Shown here piece after piece: positions 1 through 5,856 of a DNA stretch of 6,263 bases (positions are counted from its first letter, which is position 1; the number at the start of each line of letters is the position of its first letter). The stretch covers positions 1 to 6,263 of the forward strand of contig JAGXNR010000148.1 of assembly GCA_019894875.1 (NCBI GenBank). The letters run 5' to 3'. The stretch comes from Promethearchaeota archaeon. GTDB lineage: Archaea > Asgardarchaeota > Lokiarchaeia > Sigynarchaeales > SOKP01. The translations under genes were made by a program, and so were the position numbers. Below the pieces are notes generated by a model. It was not told where the DNA came from and searched no databases. It saw only the letters and a program-made list of their open reading frames with translations.

Positions 1-301
1 GTCCTGACAAGTTATTTATCTCATCATCAAGTGTGCAATGAACTATTAATAAATCACCCTGTTGAGTTCCAGAAGGCTTACCTAATAAAGCTATATCTGC
101 TTGCCCCAATGCAACTTCCCAATCTGATCCAACATTCGCTGCGATATTAATATCATTTGCATTTTCCTCATTAAATAAATCTATGTCTGAAAAGATCTGA
201 TTCTTAGGAGAAAAATTAATAACTTGTAGGAAACCAAGTACCAGAGACAAAATTATTAAAAATGTGTTTAATTTTTTTTTTTTAAATGATTTTTTAAGCA
301 A
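1..301 (-). CDS. Secreted or membrane-anchored surface protein, N-terminal part (cut by window edge)
   Basis: This is an open frame of 100 codons running off the left edge, so the C-terminal part is missing. The N-terminus has a Lys-rich segment (about residues 3-10) followed by a hydrophobic stretch (about 11-30, core FLIILSLVLGFLQ), which looks like a signal peptide or signal anchor. The protein would therefore be exported or membrane-bound. The mature part is acidic and Asn-rich, then contains GDLLIVHCTLDDE near the edge. GDLL(I/V)V segments of this kind occur in beta-sandwich repeats of surface and fibre-like proteins, but the family cannot be confirmed here. The start is chosen as TTG (301-299), because AAGGTGG lies about 8 nt upstream. 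An in-frame GTG at 313-311 is an alternative but would overlap the SD. Residues 7-10 (KKKK) are encoded within a run of twelve A. Function unknown. Confidence 0.7.
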   Translation of the reverse strand, partial: MLKKSFKKKKLNTFLIILSLVLGFLQVINFSPKNQIFSDIDLFNEENANDINIAANVGSDWEVALGQADIALLGKPSGTQQGDLLIVHCTLDDEINNLSG

Positions 302-308
302 TGGATTA

Positions 309-317
309 ACCACCTTT
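309..317 (-). promoter_or_regulatory. Shine-Dalgarno for the left-edge surface protein
   Basis: On the minus strand this reads AAAGGTGGT, a strong anti-16S match. It lies 7-8 nt before TTG at 301 and overlaps the alternative GTG at 313. It therefore favours TTG as the initiation codon. Confidence 0.6.
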
Positions 318-617
318 CAGTGTGTTATTATTTTATCTAGTTTTTTTACTATATAAATCTATTTCTATTTTATTTTTTCCGAATCTAAGTTAATTCAACA
401 TTAAAGTAAAGAGAGTACGATTAATAATAGGTAAAGTTGAAGGATTCAACAATATCTAATTAATCTATTATATATTTCTTAGAAAAAACATAAATTTCTT
501 ATTTCTTTTAGTGGCTCTTGTATTGGAAGATTTATGTAGAATTTATTGATAGAAGCAATTAAATTGAGATCTAAAACATTGCATAGAAACAGAAACGGAT
601 TGAAAAGAACTTGTGGT
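314..617. other. Intergenic spacer, no supported gene
   Basis: This AT-rich stretch lies between the 3' end of the IscU-like gene and the start of the surface-protein gene, both on the minus strand. It contains the TATA-like box at 350-358 and a small perfect dyad at 436-450 (GTTGAA, 3-nt gap, TTCAAC). No open frame with a ribosome-binding site was seen on either strand. The sequence just beyond the iscU stop is T-rich on the minus strand (GTTCTTTTC), which could help termination, but no convincing hairpin precedes it. Confidence 0.5.
350..358 (-). promoter_or_regulatory. TATA-like box for the left-edge surface protein
   Basis: The minus strand reads ATTTATATA after an A/G-rich stretch. Archaeal transcription would be expected to start about 25 nt downstream, near 325-330. 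That leaves a short leader that still contains the SD at 309-317. The geometry is good, but the whole area is AT-rich and TATA-like strings are common by chance. Confidence 0.4.
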
Positions 618-1001
618 TTATTGTTTTTTCTTTTCTCGGTACTTTTCTATTGCTTCATGAAGACCATCAGCAGCTAAATTTGAGCAATGCATTTTTATAG
701 GTGGTAATCCATCTAAGTTCGCAGCTACATCAGCTCTAGTAATCTCTAAACCCTCGTCCAACGTTTTTCCCTTAGCCATCTCTGTTACCATGGAAGAGGT
801 TGCAATTGCGGCAGCACAACCAAAAGTTTGAAAAGAAACATCATCTATTATCTCTTTTCCATCTTCCTCTTTAACTTTGATATAAATATACATAAGATCC
901 CCACATGTTGGATTACCTACTTCACCCACGGAATCTGCATTTTTCATTTCACCCATGTTTCGGGGATTTCTGAAATGTTCCATTACTTTTTCCGAGTAAA
1001 T
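618..1001 (-). CDS. iscU: IscU/NifU-type Fe-S cluster assembly scaffold, probable ATT start
   Basis: Cytosolic scaffold on which [2Fe-2S]/[4Fe-4S] clusters are built from sulfide supplied by a cysteine desulfurase, then passed to apoproteins. The three ligand cysteines are present: Cys33 in GNPTCGD (with the conserved Asp35), Cys62 in TFGCAAA and Cys106 in KMHCSNLA. An LPPIK motif just before the last cysteine resembles the chaperone-binding LPPVK of bacterial IscU. The first ATG (983-981) gives 121 aa beginning MEHFRNPRN. Upstream in frame, ATT TAC TCG GAA AAA GTA encodes the residues that normally precede this in the family (M-YSEKV-MEHF), and AGGTGAG sits 5 nt before the ATT. I therefore start at ATT, giving 127 aa. 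It lies 86 nt downstream of the beta-CASP gene on the same strand and may be co-transcribed with it. No desulfurase gene is in the window. The family call is firm; the start is inferred. Confidence 0.93.
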   Translation of the reverse strand: MYSEKVMEHFRNPRNMGEMKNADSVGEVGNPTCGDLMYIYIKVKEEDGKEIIDDVSFQTFGCAAAIATSSMVTEMAKGKTLDEGLEITRADVAANLDGLPPIKMHCSNLAADGLHEAIEKYREKKKQ

Positions 1002-1006
1002 TTTAG

Positions 1007-1013
1007 CTCACCT
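1007..1013 (-). promoter_or_regulatory. Shine-Dalgarno that decides the iscU start
   Basis: The minus strand reads AGGTGAG, 5 nt upstream of ATT (1001-999) but 23 nt upstream of the first ATG (983-981). This spacing fits initiation at ATT and is too long for the ATG. The only in-frame codons between the SD and the ATG that could plausibly start are the ATT itself or weaker non-standard ones. TGA lies in frame within the SD, so the reading frame cannot extend further upstream. Confidence 0.7.
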
Positions 1014-1087
1014 AGTTATTAATATAATTCAATAAAGAAGAAGAAATTAATGACTTAAAGTTTTATCGTTTATATCGGGTAATGCAT

Positions 1088-3451
1088 TCAATTCAATATT
1101 GAGAGCTTTCTCTTTTTTGGTAATGATACTTTCTCAACACCTAATTGTTTTACATATTCTACAACTTCTATTAACTTTTTAGCAGATTGGTGGAAAAAAC
1201 ACACTTCTTTAGGATCTAAAGCTTGTATCATCTCACGTAATTGATTTTTATCAGCATGAAGTTTTATTTTAATATGAGGTGCAAAAGTGTTGAGTAGTAG
1301 AGCGCGAAAGGGCATTTTCCATGTTTCGGAAAATTTTATTTCTTCAGCGCCTTCAACAAGTTCAAAACCGGGAGATTCATGAATTGACCCAGCAAGAAAT
1401 ACAAAATTATGAGGATTGCGACCAACATTATTTATTATGTTTCTTATTAATCCATAAGAAAGATCGGGAGGATGAGAGATTATAATATTATTTTTCTTAC
1501 GTAAGAAATCTAAACTGTTGTGATCAAACCATCTAAACTTTATGCTATTAAACGGATTCGCTTTATCTCTAATCAATCGAGATATCGGTCCGTAGATATA
1601 TTCAAATCTATGATTAATAACTTGAATATTTTTCCTTACCATCATATCTACATAAATATTTGGGCGATTTTTGTAATCACGTCTTAATTGGAGCTTTCTG
1701 AAATATCTCCAAAAGGTTAACATAAAGGAAATCGCTAAACTTGAAGGATCTGCCCCTATTAAAGAATTATCACCATATTCTGCTTTTTGTTCTAAAAATA
1801 ATATCAAACTGTGAAATTGATCTGAAATATTCCCAAAATCTTCGCGCGCACTAGTACCATCTATCAATAGGTAATCTATTGGACGAGAAATTTGTTCTAA
1901 GAATCGTTTTGTTCCAGCAAAAGGTGTTATATCATTATAAGTATAATCTCCTGTATAGAGTAGTCTAAAATCATTCATTTTTGCAAGCATCATCAAAGCA
2001 CCAGGCATATGCCCAGCGTGGAAAAAAGAAAGAAAGCAATCCTTATCTTTAAATTCTATTTTAGTACCGTTTTCTACATATATTATATTTTTGATAATAT
2101 TTCGGTATTCAATCTCTTCTATTTCTTCTTGATTTTCTTGTTTTAGGAACTTTGAATCCCTGAGTAGAAAGAGATCCATTGTTATTCGTGAACTTAAAAT
2201 GGGAATATCAGGATACTTTTGAATTAACTCTTTAAGACCTGAGATATGATCGAAATGTGAGTGAGAAATAAATATAGCATCTATTTTAGGATTTTGATTT
2301 ATATCGTTTAAAGTTGTCGTATCCATTTCATCAATTGCTTTATCATTTCCGTTCTTTTCTTCTTCTAAAATAAGTTGGGGTAGATTTTGAAGATATTCTT
2401 CAACGTGCCTCATGTCTCCCTCTTCTCCATTTTTTTCTTTTTCTTCTTCACGTATATCTTTTGTTTCTTGGAAATTTTGTTCTTCTTCTATCTTTTCAGT
2501 TTCTTGTTCGGCTTTTTTAGGTGATAATCCACAATCCAATAAGATATTGAGTTTTCCTAAACCCAAGATATGGCAATTATGATTAGGTTTTAACACAATA
2601 GGATATATTGTTACCCTAATATCTTTAGAATTGCCCTCATCACTAATTAAAGAGATATTAGTAAAGTAGTCTTCATTAAATCTTCTTTTAATTTTATCAA
2701 TTGCGATACATAATTCACTTTTTCCTACAGGAACACCCGTAATATAAAAATACCATCCGTATTTCTTAACCAAGTTTTCTAGATTCTCGTACATTTCATC
2801 CCCTATAAGAGATTTGACAACAATTACTTTTTCCTTTTGGTAATAAATGACTTTTTTAATTCCTTTTTTTTCTTTGACTGGAACAAGATTATCTTTATTG
2901 AAAAAATCATCAAGAACCTCTTTTGCGGGAATCTGAGATATATTTTGTGATTTAATAACTTTTAAATAATGTAGATATTCCTTGGTATGATAAAGTGAAC
3001 GCATATTCTCTTTTTCTTTCAAAGGAATTACAGAATCTTTAAAATGGTAATCTTCTTTTCTTATGGTTATTTCTTCTTTTCGTCCTTCTCTCCTTTTTGA
3101 TTTCTTCTCTTTTTTTTCAGGTTTCTCTACGAAAAAAAACCATCCAAAATCTCTAACTAATTTCTCGCGATTTGCGATAATTTCTTTGCCAGAATTAGTA
3201 ATCAAGATTAAAATTCTTGCTTTTTGAGAATGTATAATTTTAGAAATTGCATTTTTAGTTTTAGTTGATAAATAATCATTCTTGAGGAATAATCCATTTA
3301 AAGCATCTTTTATAGGTTTTTGAGGAATTTTTCTTTCTTCCATAAATTTTAATTTAGTCTGATAAGCCTTAATTTTATAAGAAGAGCTTATCTCATCTCT
3401 TTTTTCAATTCGAATTTTTTTATCTGAAAAAATAAATTCCTTCATTACCAT
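1088..3451 (-). CDS. MBL-fold/beta-CASP nuclease-like protein with duplicated N-terminal module
   Basis: This 787-aa protein is probably a zinc-dependent RNA-processing nuclease of the beta-CASP group (CPSF73/aCPSF/RNase J relatives). The MBL core begins near residue 285 (ILLDCGLSP at 303-311). Metal-binding motifs are visible: HSHFDH at 397-402, HAGHMPGA with His481, and YTGDY with Asp502. The beta-CASP part follows, with a motif-A-like acidic residue at Asp531 (LLIDGTSA) and LHAD with His732 as motif C, then a CFFHQ strand. Residues 1-250 are not MBL. They hold two copies of an ~82-residue module (30-111 and 159-241), each ending in a G-W-aromatic stretch, joined by a Lys-rich linker. A charged Glu-rich insertion (about 311-389) separates the first MBL strand from HSHFDH. 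No KH domain was recognised. The start is uncertain: ATG at 3451 and ATG two codons later both lack a clear SD. Substrate unknown. Confidence 0.85.
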   Translation of the reverse strand: MVMKEFIFSDKKIRIEKRDEISSSYKIKAYQTKLKFMEERKIPQKPIKDALNGLFLKNDYLSTKTKNAISKIIHSQKARILILITNSGKEIIANREKLVRDFGWFFFVEKPEKKEKKSKRREGRKEEITIRKEDYHFKDSVIPLKEKENMRSLYHTKEYLHYLKVIKSQNISQIPAKEVLDDFFNKDNLVPVKEKKGIKKVIYYQKEKVIVVKSLIGDEMYENLENLVKKYGWYFYITGVPVGKSELCIAIDKIKRRFNEDYFTNISLISDEGNSKDIRVTIYPIVLKPNHNCHILGLGKLNILLDCGLSPKKAEQETEKIEEEQNFQETKDIREEEKEKNGEEGDMRHVEEYLQNLPQLILEEEKNGNDKAIDEMDTTTLNDINQNPKIDAIFISHSHFDHISGLKELIQKYPDIPILSSRITMDLFLLRDSKFLKQENQEEIEEIEYRNIIKNIIYVENGTKIEFKDKDCFLSFFHAGHMPGALMMLAKMNDFRLLYTGDYTYNDITPFAGTKRFLEQISRPIDYLLIDGTSAREDFGNISDQFHSLILFLEQKAEYGDNSLIGADPSSLAISFMLTFWRYFRKLQLRRDYKNRPNIYVDMMVRKNIQVINHRFEYIYGPISRLIRDKANPFNSIKFRWFDHNSLDFLRKKNNIIISHPPDLSYGLIRNIINNVGRNPHNFVFLAGSIHESPGFELVEGAEEIKFSETWKMPFRALLLNTFAPHIKIKLHADKNQLREMIQALDPKEVCFFHQSAKKLIEVVEYVKQLGVEKVSLPKKRKLSILN
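2729..3364 (-). repeat. Two diverged copies of an ~82-aa module in the beta-CASP protein
   Basis: Copy 1 is residues 30-111 (codons at 3364-3119) and copy 2 is residues 159-241 (2977-2729). The shared pattern is LK at the start, a Pro-Lys step, a helical L..F segment, a K-x-x-I-K-K-(V/I)-I-x-x-QK stretch followed by beta-like I/V residues, then G-x-E, N-x-E-x-LV and finally FGWFFF or YGWYFY. The Lys/Arg/Glu-rich linker at about 112-150 separates them. The module was not recognised as a named domain. Its basic, aromatic character would suit nucleic-acid binding, which is inference only. Confidence 0.7.
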
Positions 3452-3689
3452 TAAATCTATGAAGATTTCTTTTAAAAAAATCCTTATGAATTTATCTAAT
3501 TTTAATAGAATTTTATTTGATAAAATAAGAGATTTTAAATCAGCTCTTATTTTAGGAATAGTTCAGTTGAATATTAAAGGAATTTAAGTGAGGATAAAAT
3601 TAATCTCTTTAAAAATAAGGATTCTTTTTTAGCTTACAGATTTGCTTTCAGAGATAAAGGGTAGTTACGGAAGGGAATCTCTAAGATCT

Positions 3690-3806
3690 TTAATCAGAAT
3701 CGTCAAAGTCTTCGTCATCTTCGTCCCTATCCTCATCATCGTCATCTTCGTCCCAATCCTCATCATCGTCAATATCCTCTTTACTTTTAAATAGTTCTAG
3801 TTTCAT
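3690..3806 (-). CDS. Hyperacidic 38-aa microprotein
   Basis: This is a short ORF with an ATG at 3806-3804 and stop TAA at 3692-3690. A textbook SD (AGGAG, 3820-3816) lies 9 nt upstream and a BRE/TATA-like promoter lies further up. The start MKLELFKSKED looks like an ordinary N-terminus. The rest is almost entirely Asp and Glu: 25 of 38 residues are acidic and only 4 are basic. Trp18, Phe6 and Phe34 are the only aromatics. Residues 14-22 and 23-31 are a tandem duplication (DDEDWDEDD, DDEDRDEDD). It is certainly disordered on its own and predicted cytosolic, with no signal peptide. It lies 238 nt upstream of the beta-CASP gene on the same strand and is divergent from PAN. Function unknown. It could be a cation-binding or nucleic-acid-mimicking peptide, a partner of a basic protein, or the remnant of a longer gene with an acidic tail. 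Small acidic proteasome partners (Sem1/Dss1) share the composition, but homology cannot be shown. Confidence 0.65.
   Translation of the reverse strand: MKLELFKSKEDIDDDEDWDEDDDDEDRDEDDEDFDDSD
3714..3767. repeat. 27-bp tandem duplication inside the acidic ORF
   Basis: Positions 3714-3740 and 3741-3767 are adjacent 27-bp copies that differ at one base only (T at 3728, A at 3755). The difference changes a Trp codon to an Arg codon on the minus strand. The unit is exactly nine codons, so gain or loss of a copy would keep the reading frame. Confidence 0.9.
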
Positions 3807-3815
3807 TTTTCTTAA

Positions 3816-3820
3816 CTCCT
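3816..3820 (-). promoter_or_regulatory. Shine-Dalgarno for the acidic microprotein
   Basis: The minus strand reads AGGAG with 9 nt to the ATG at 3806. It is among the best SD matches in the window, and it is the main reason to treat the 38-codon frame as a gene rather than low-complexity noise. Confidence 0.65.
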
Positions 3821-3885
3821 ATATAATTATTTTGATTGTAATTAATTTTTAATATATATTCAATTACGATTAATAGCTTAACGTG

Positions 3886-3900
3886 TATTTAAACTTTTCC
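3886..3900 (-). promoter_or_regulatory. BRE/TATA-like promoter for the acidic microprotein
   Basis: The minus strand reads GGAAAAG (3900-3894) followed by TTTAAATA (3893-3886), which fits the archaeal BRE plus TATA pattern. A start about 25 nt on, near 3864, would give a leader of roughly 58 nt containing the SD. A second TATA-like string (AATATATATTA, about 3861-3851) is nearer the gene and would give a leader of about 22 nt. Confidence 0.4.
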
Positions 3901-4003
3901 AGATTTAATATTAATTATTAAATTCTAAACCATGAATATAAAAGAGGTGTTGTCTGAAGTAAGAAATTGGTACTTATGGTATTTTTATAAGTTAAGACTA
4001 ACT

Positions 4004-4021
4004 ATTCTGATATATCAGAAT
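4004..4021. repeat. 18-bp perfect palindrome
   Basis: ATTCTGATATATCAGAAT equals its own reverse complement over 9+9 bases with no gap. It sits in the divergent region, about 380 bp before PAN and 200 bp from the acidic ORF. Its form suits a homodimeric regulator's operator. With no loop it would make a poor RNA hairpin. In DNA this AT-rich, a perfect dyad of this length might turn up by chance about once in several windows of this size. Confidence 0.4.
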
Positions 4022-4354
4022 TTCCTTTAATTAGATAATTTGAATTCATCCAGACTTCAAATATATACAAAAAATAAGCTAAAGAAAAATAATACAACTT
4101 CTATTTATTTAATTAAAGTCAGATCATTTTTTTATAGAATCTAATATCCTATTTCTTTAAATAAGTATAAAAATCCTCTATTAAAACTCACTCTAATTAA
4201 ATTTAATTATTTAGAAAAATTTATTAACCAATGACTTTATATTTAACATCAAATAAGGAATTTTACGTTCATAAATAAAAATAAATTTTAGTTGATTTTT
4301 AAGTTAAACCCTCGTAAAAATTAAGCGATTTAGCATACCAATAATAACATCATA

Positions 4355-4366
4355 AAATATATTTAA
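4355..4366 (+). promoter_or_regulatory. TATA-like promoter for PAN
   Basis: AAATATATTTAA lies 34-45 nt before the GTG start of PAN. Archaeal spacing would place transcription initiation near 4385-4390, giving a leader of only about 10-15 nt or less. This fits the weak SD (GAGAA) in front of PAN and suggests near-leaderless initiation. Confidence 0.4.
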
Positions 4367-4399
4367 GCATATATGAATCAGATTTGAGAAAAGAAAAAC

Positions 4400-5605
4400 G
4401 TGGCAGAAAGCGAATATAAAAAAGAAGAACCTAAAGACCCTGATGGCCTTACTCTTTATATACAACACCTTGAAAAAAAAATCAACAATTTCAAAAATGA
4501 AATAAATTTAGTACATTCCGAGTTATCAAGAATAAAAAATGAAGAAAAGAGTCTACAGTCTGAAATTGAGCGTTGGTATGAAGTACCATTATTAGTTGGC
4601 AATATAATTGACGTTCTAGATGATGAAAACGATCGTGCAATTATAAATTATCCTCCTAATGCTAGTTATGTTGTTAGAGTTAGCAATAAGCTCCAAAATA
4701 AAAAGCTAACTCCTGGTTTAAAAGTTGCCTTAAACCAAAGAAATTTTGGTGTAATGGATATTCTACCTACTGAATTTGATCCATTCATAAAAGGAATGGA
4801 AATAATTGATACTCCGATCAACATCTATTATGAGGATATTGGAGGATTAGATGATCAAATTCGAGAAGTAAAAGAAGTAATAGAATTGCCTTTAAAGAAA
4901 CCAGAATTATTTAAAAAAATAGGGATTGATCCCCCTAAAGGGGTTCTTTTCCATGGATTCCCAGGAACAGGTAAAACTCTGTTAGCAAAGGCCGTAGCTA
5001 ATGAGTCAAATACTACATTCATAAAGGTCGTTGGTAGTGAGTTAGTTCAGAAATTTATTGGCGAAGGAGCGGAATATGTCAGAGAAATTTTTGAATTAGC
5101 TCGAAAAAAAGCCCCAACTATTCTATTTATTGATGAATTAGATGCAATCGGCTCTATAAGGATGGATGATTCAACATCCGGTGATAGGGAAGTTAATAGA
5201 ACACTAATGCAACTCTTAAGCGAATTAGATGGATTTGATCAACGTGGTGATATTAAATTTATAGGGGCGACTAATCGATTTGATGTCCTAGATCCCGCAT
5301 TATTGAGGCCTGGTCGATTTGATAGGATAGTAGAATTTCCCTTACCTAATGAAGAAGCAAGAAAATCTATTTTTAAAATTCATATGAGAAAGCTTAATTT
5401 GGGACAAACGATAAATATTAAAGATTTAGTATCTCTTACTGAGGGTGCTTCAGGTTCACATATTAAAGCTATTTGTACAGAAGCCGGAATGTATGCCATC
5501 AGAAGAAATTCTGAGGTAATCTCTAAAGATGACTTCATGAATGCGGTAAATAAAATTATGATGATTAAAGATGAAAATTTTGGCCCCTCAGACCTTTTTA
5601 TATAA
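4400..5605 (+). CDS. pan: Proteasome-activating nucleotidase (PAN), AAA+ unfoldase
   Basis: Hexameric cytosolic ATPase that unfolds proteins and feeds them into the 20S proteasome; the archaeal counterpart of the 26S Rpt ring. At 401 aa it has normal length. It has an N-terminal coiled coil (about 18-58), then the linker Pro63 and an OB domain (about 64-125). The AAA+ module runs from about 145 to 390. Visible motifs are Walker A GFPGTGKT (186-193), pore loop 1 KFIG (218-221), Walker B ILFIDE (241-246), sensor-1 Asn292, and the second region of homology with Arg303 and Arg306 in LLRPGRFDR as Arg fingers. TEGASGSHIKAICTEAGM matches the C-terminal helical domain. Three positions are unusual: Phe187 where GPPGTGKT is normal, Phe219 where the family usually has Tyr, and the tail LFI, which lacks the Tyr of the HbYX gate-opening motif. 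GTG is taken as the start because MAESEY leads directly into the coiled coil. No proteasome core genes are in the window. Confidence 0.95.
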   Translation: MAESEYKKEEPKDPDGLTLYIQHLEKKINNFKNEINLVHSELSRIKNEEKSLQSEIERWYEVPLLVGNIIDVLDDENDRAIINYPPNASYVVRVSNKLQNKKLTPGLKVALNQRNFGVMDILPTEFDPFIKGMEIIDTPINIYYEDIGGLDDQIREVKEVIELPLKKPELFKKIGIDPPKGVLFHGFPGTGKTLLAKAVANESNTTFIKVVGSELVQKFIGEGAEYVREIFELARKKAPTILFIDELDAIGSIRMDDSTSGDREVNRTLMQLLSELDGFDQRGDIKFIGATNRFDVLDPALLRPGRFDRIVEFPLPNEEARKSIFKIHMRKLNLGQTINIKDLVSLTEGASGSHIKAICTEAGMYAIRRNSEVISKDDFMNAVNKIMMIKDENFGPSDLFI

Positions 5606-5627
5606 TTTAAACATACTTTCGTTTAAA
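5606..5627 (+). terminator. AT-rich stem-loop just after PAN
   Basis: TTTAAAC (5606-5612) and GTTTAAA (5621-5627) can form a 7-bp stem with an 8-nt loop, starting directly after the PAN stop codon. It may protect or terminate the mRNA 3' end. The stem is weak and no long U-tract follows, so the call is tentative. Confidence 0.3.
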
Positions 5628-5790
5628 ATTAGAACAAAATTAACTATATTTCGTAGGAATTTCATATAATATGAATTTTCGTTAATCATTAGAAATATAA
5701 CTTGCTAATCCAAATTGTTTTGTGTATAAATGGATTAATTCGATTATAAAATCTAAAAAGATTATAAAGAAGCAACTTGATTTATATTAT

Positions 5791-5833
5791 CCCCTTTTCA
5801 CTTTAATTTAAAGCCGTTAAGGAAGGGGGAGGT
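5791..5833 (+). other. G/C-rich foldable island of unknown role
   Basis: CCCCTTTT (5791-5798) can pair with GGAAGGGG (5821-5828), counting two G-U pairs. The 22 nt between them contain an inner dyad CTTTAA-T-TTAAAG (5801-5813). The 3' side continues as GGGGGAGGT (5825-5833), an SD-like purine run. No ATG, GTG or TTG follows at SD spacing, and the next ATG (5849) opens only a 15-codon frame. The island stands out in the surrounding AT-rich spacer. It could be part of a small structured RNA or a terminator for the minus strand. No known RNA family was recognised. Confidence 0.25.
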
Positions 5834-5856
5834 TTATCGTCGGAAAAAATGGTAAT

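Larger units (their letters stand above)
3807..4399. other. Long divergent intergenic region between the acidic ORF and PAN
   Basis: Almost 600 very AT-rich bases separate two divergent genes. The left end holds the SD and promoter of the acidic ORF and the right end holds the PAN promoter. The middle contains an 18-bp perfect palindrome (4004-4021). An open frame of 32 codons at 3932-4030 (plus) contains that palindrome but has no SD and was not called a gene. No tRNA-like cloverleaf or other RNA gene was recognised. Confidence 0.5.

Noticed and set aside
828..1022. Plus-strand 64-codon frame overlapping iscU
   Set aside because: It lies antisense to the conserved IscU-like gene, has a Phe/Ile-rich shadow composition and has no ribosome-binding site.
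3459..3587. Plus-strand 42-codon frame (begins MKISFKK) just upstream of the beta-CASP gene
   Set aside because: There is no SD and no clear promoter at suitable distance. Its start lies 8 nt from the divergent beta-CASP start, so it occupies that gene's probable promoter and leader. Its length is within what AT-rich spacer gives by chance, though it is not excluded.
3932..4030. Plus-strand 32-codon frame (begins MNIKEVLSEVRNW)
   Set aside because: It has no SD and contains the 18-bp palindrome. It is too short to trust without conservation. A small gene is possible but unsupported.
5706..5737. TAATCCA / TGGATTA inverted repeat
   Set aside because: The stem is 7 bp with an 18-nt loop in AT-rich DNA, which is expected by chance, and nothing nearby gives it a role.
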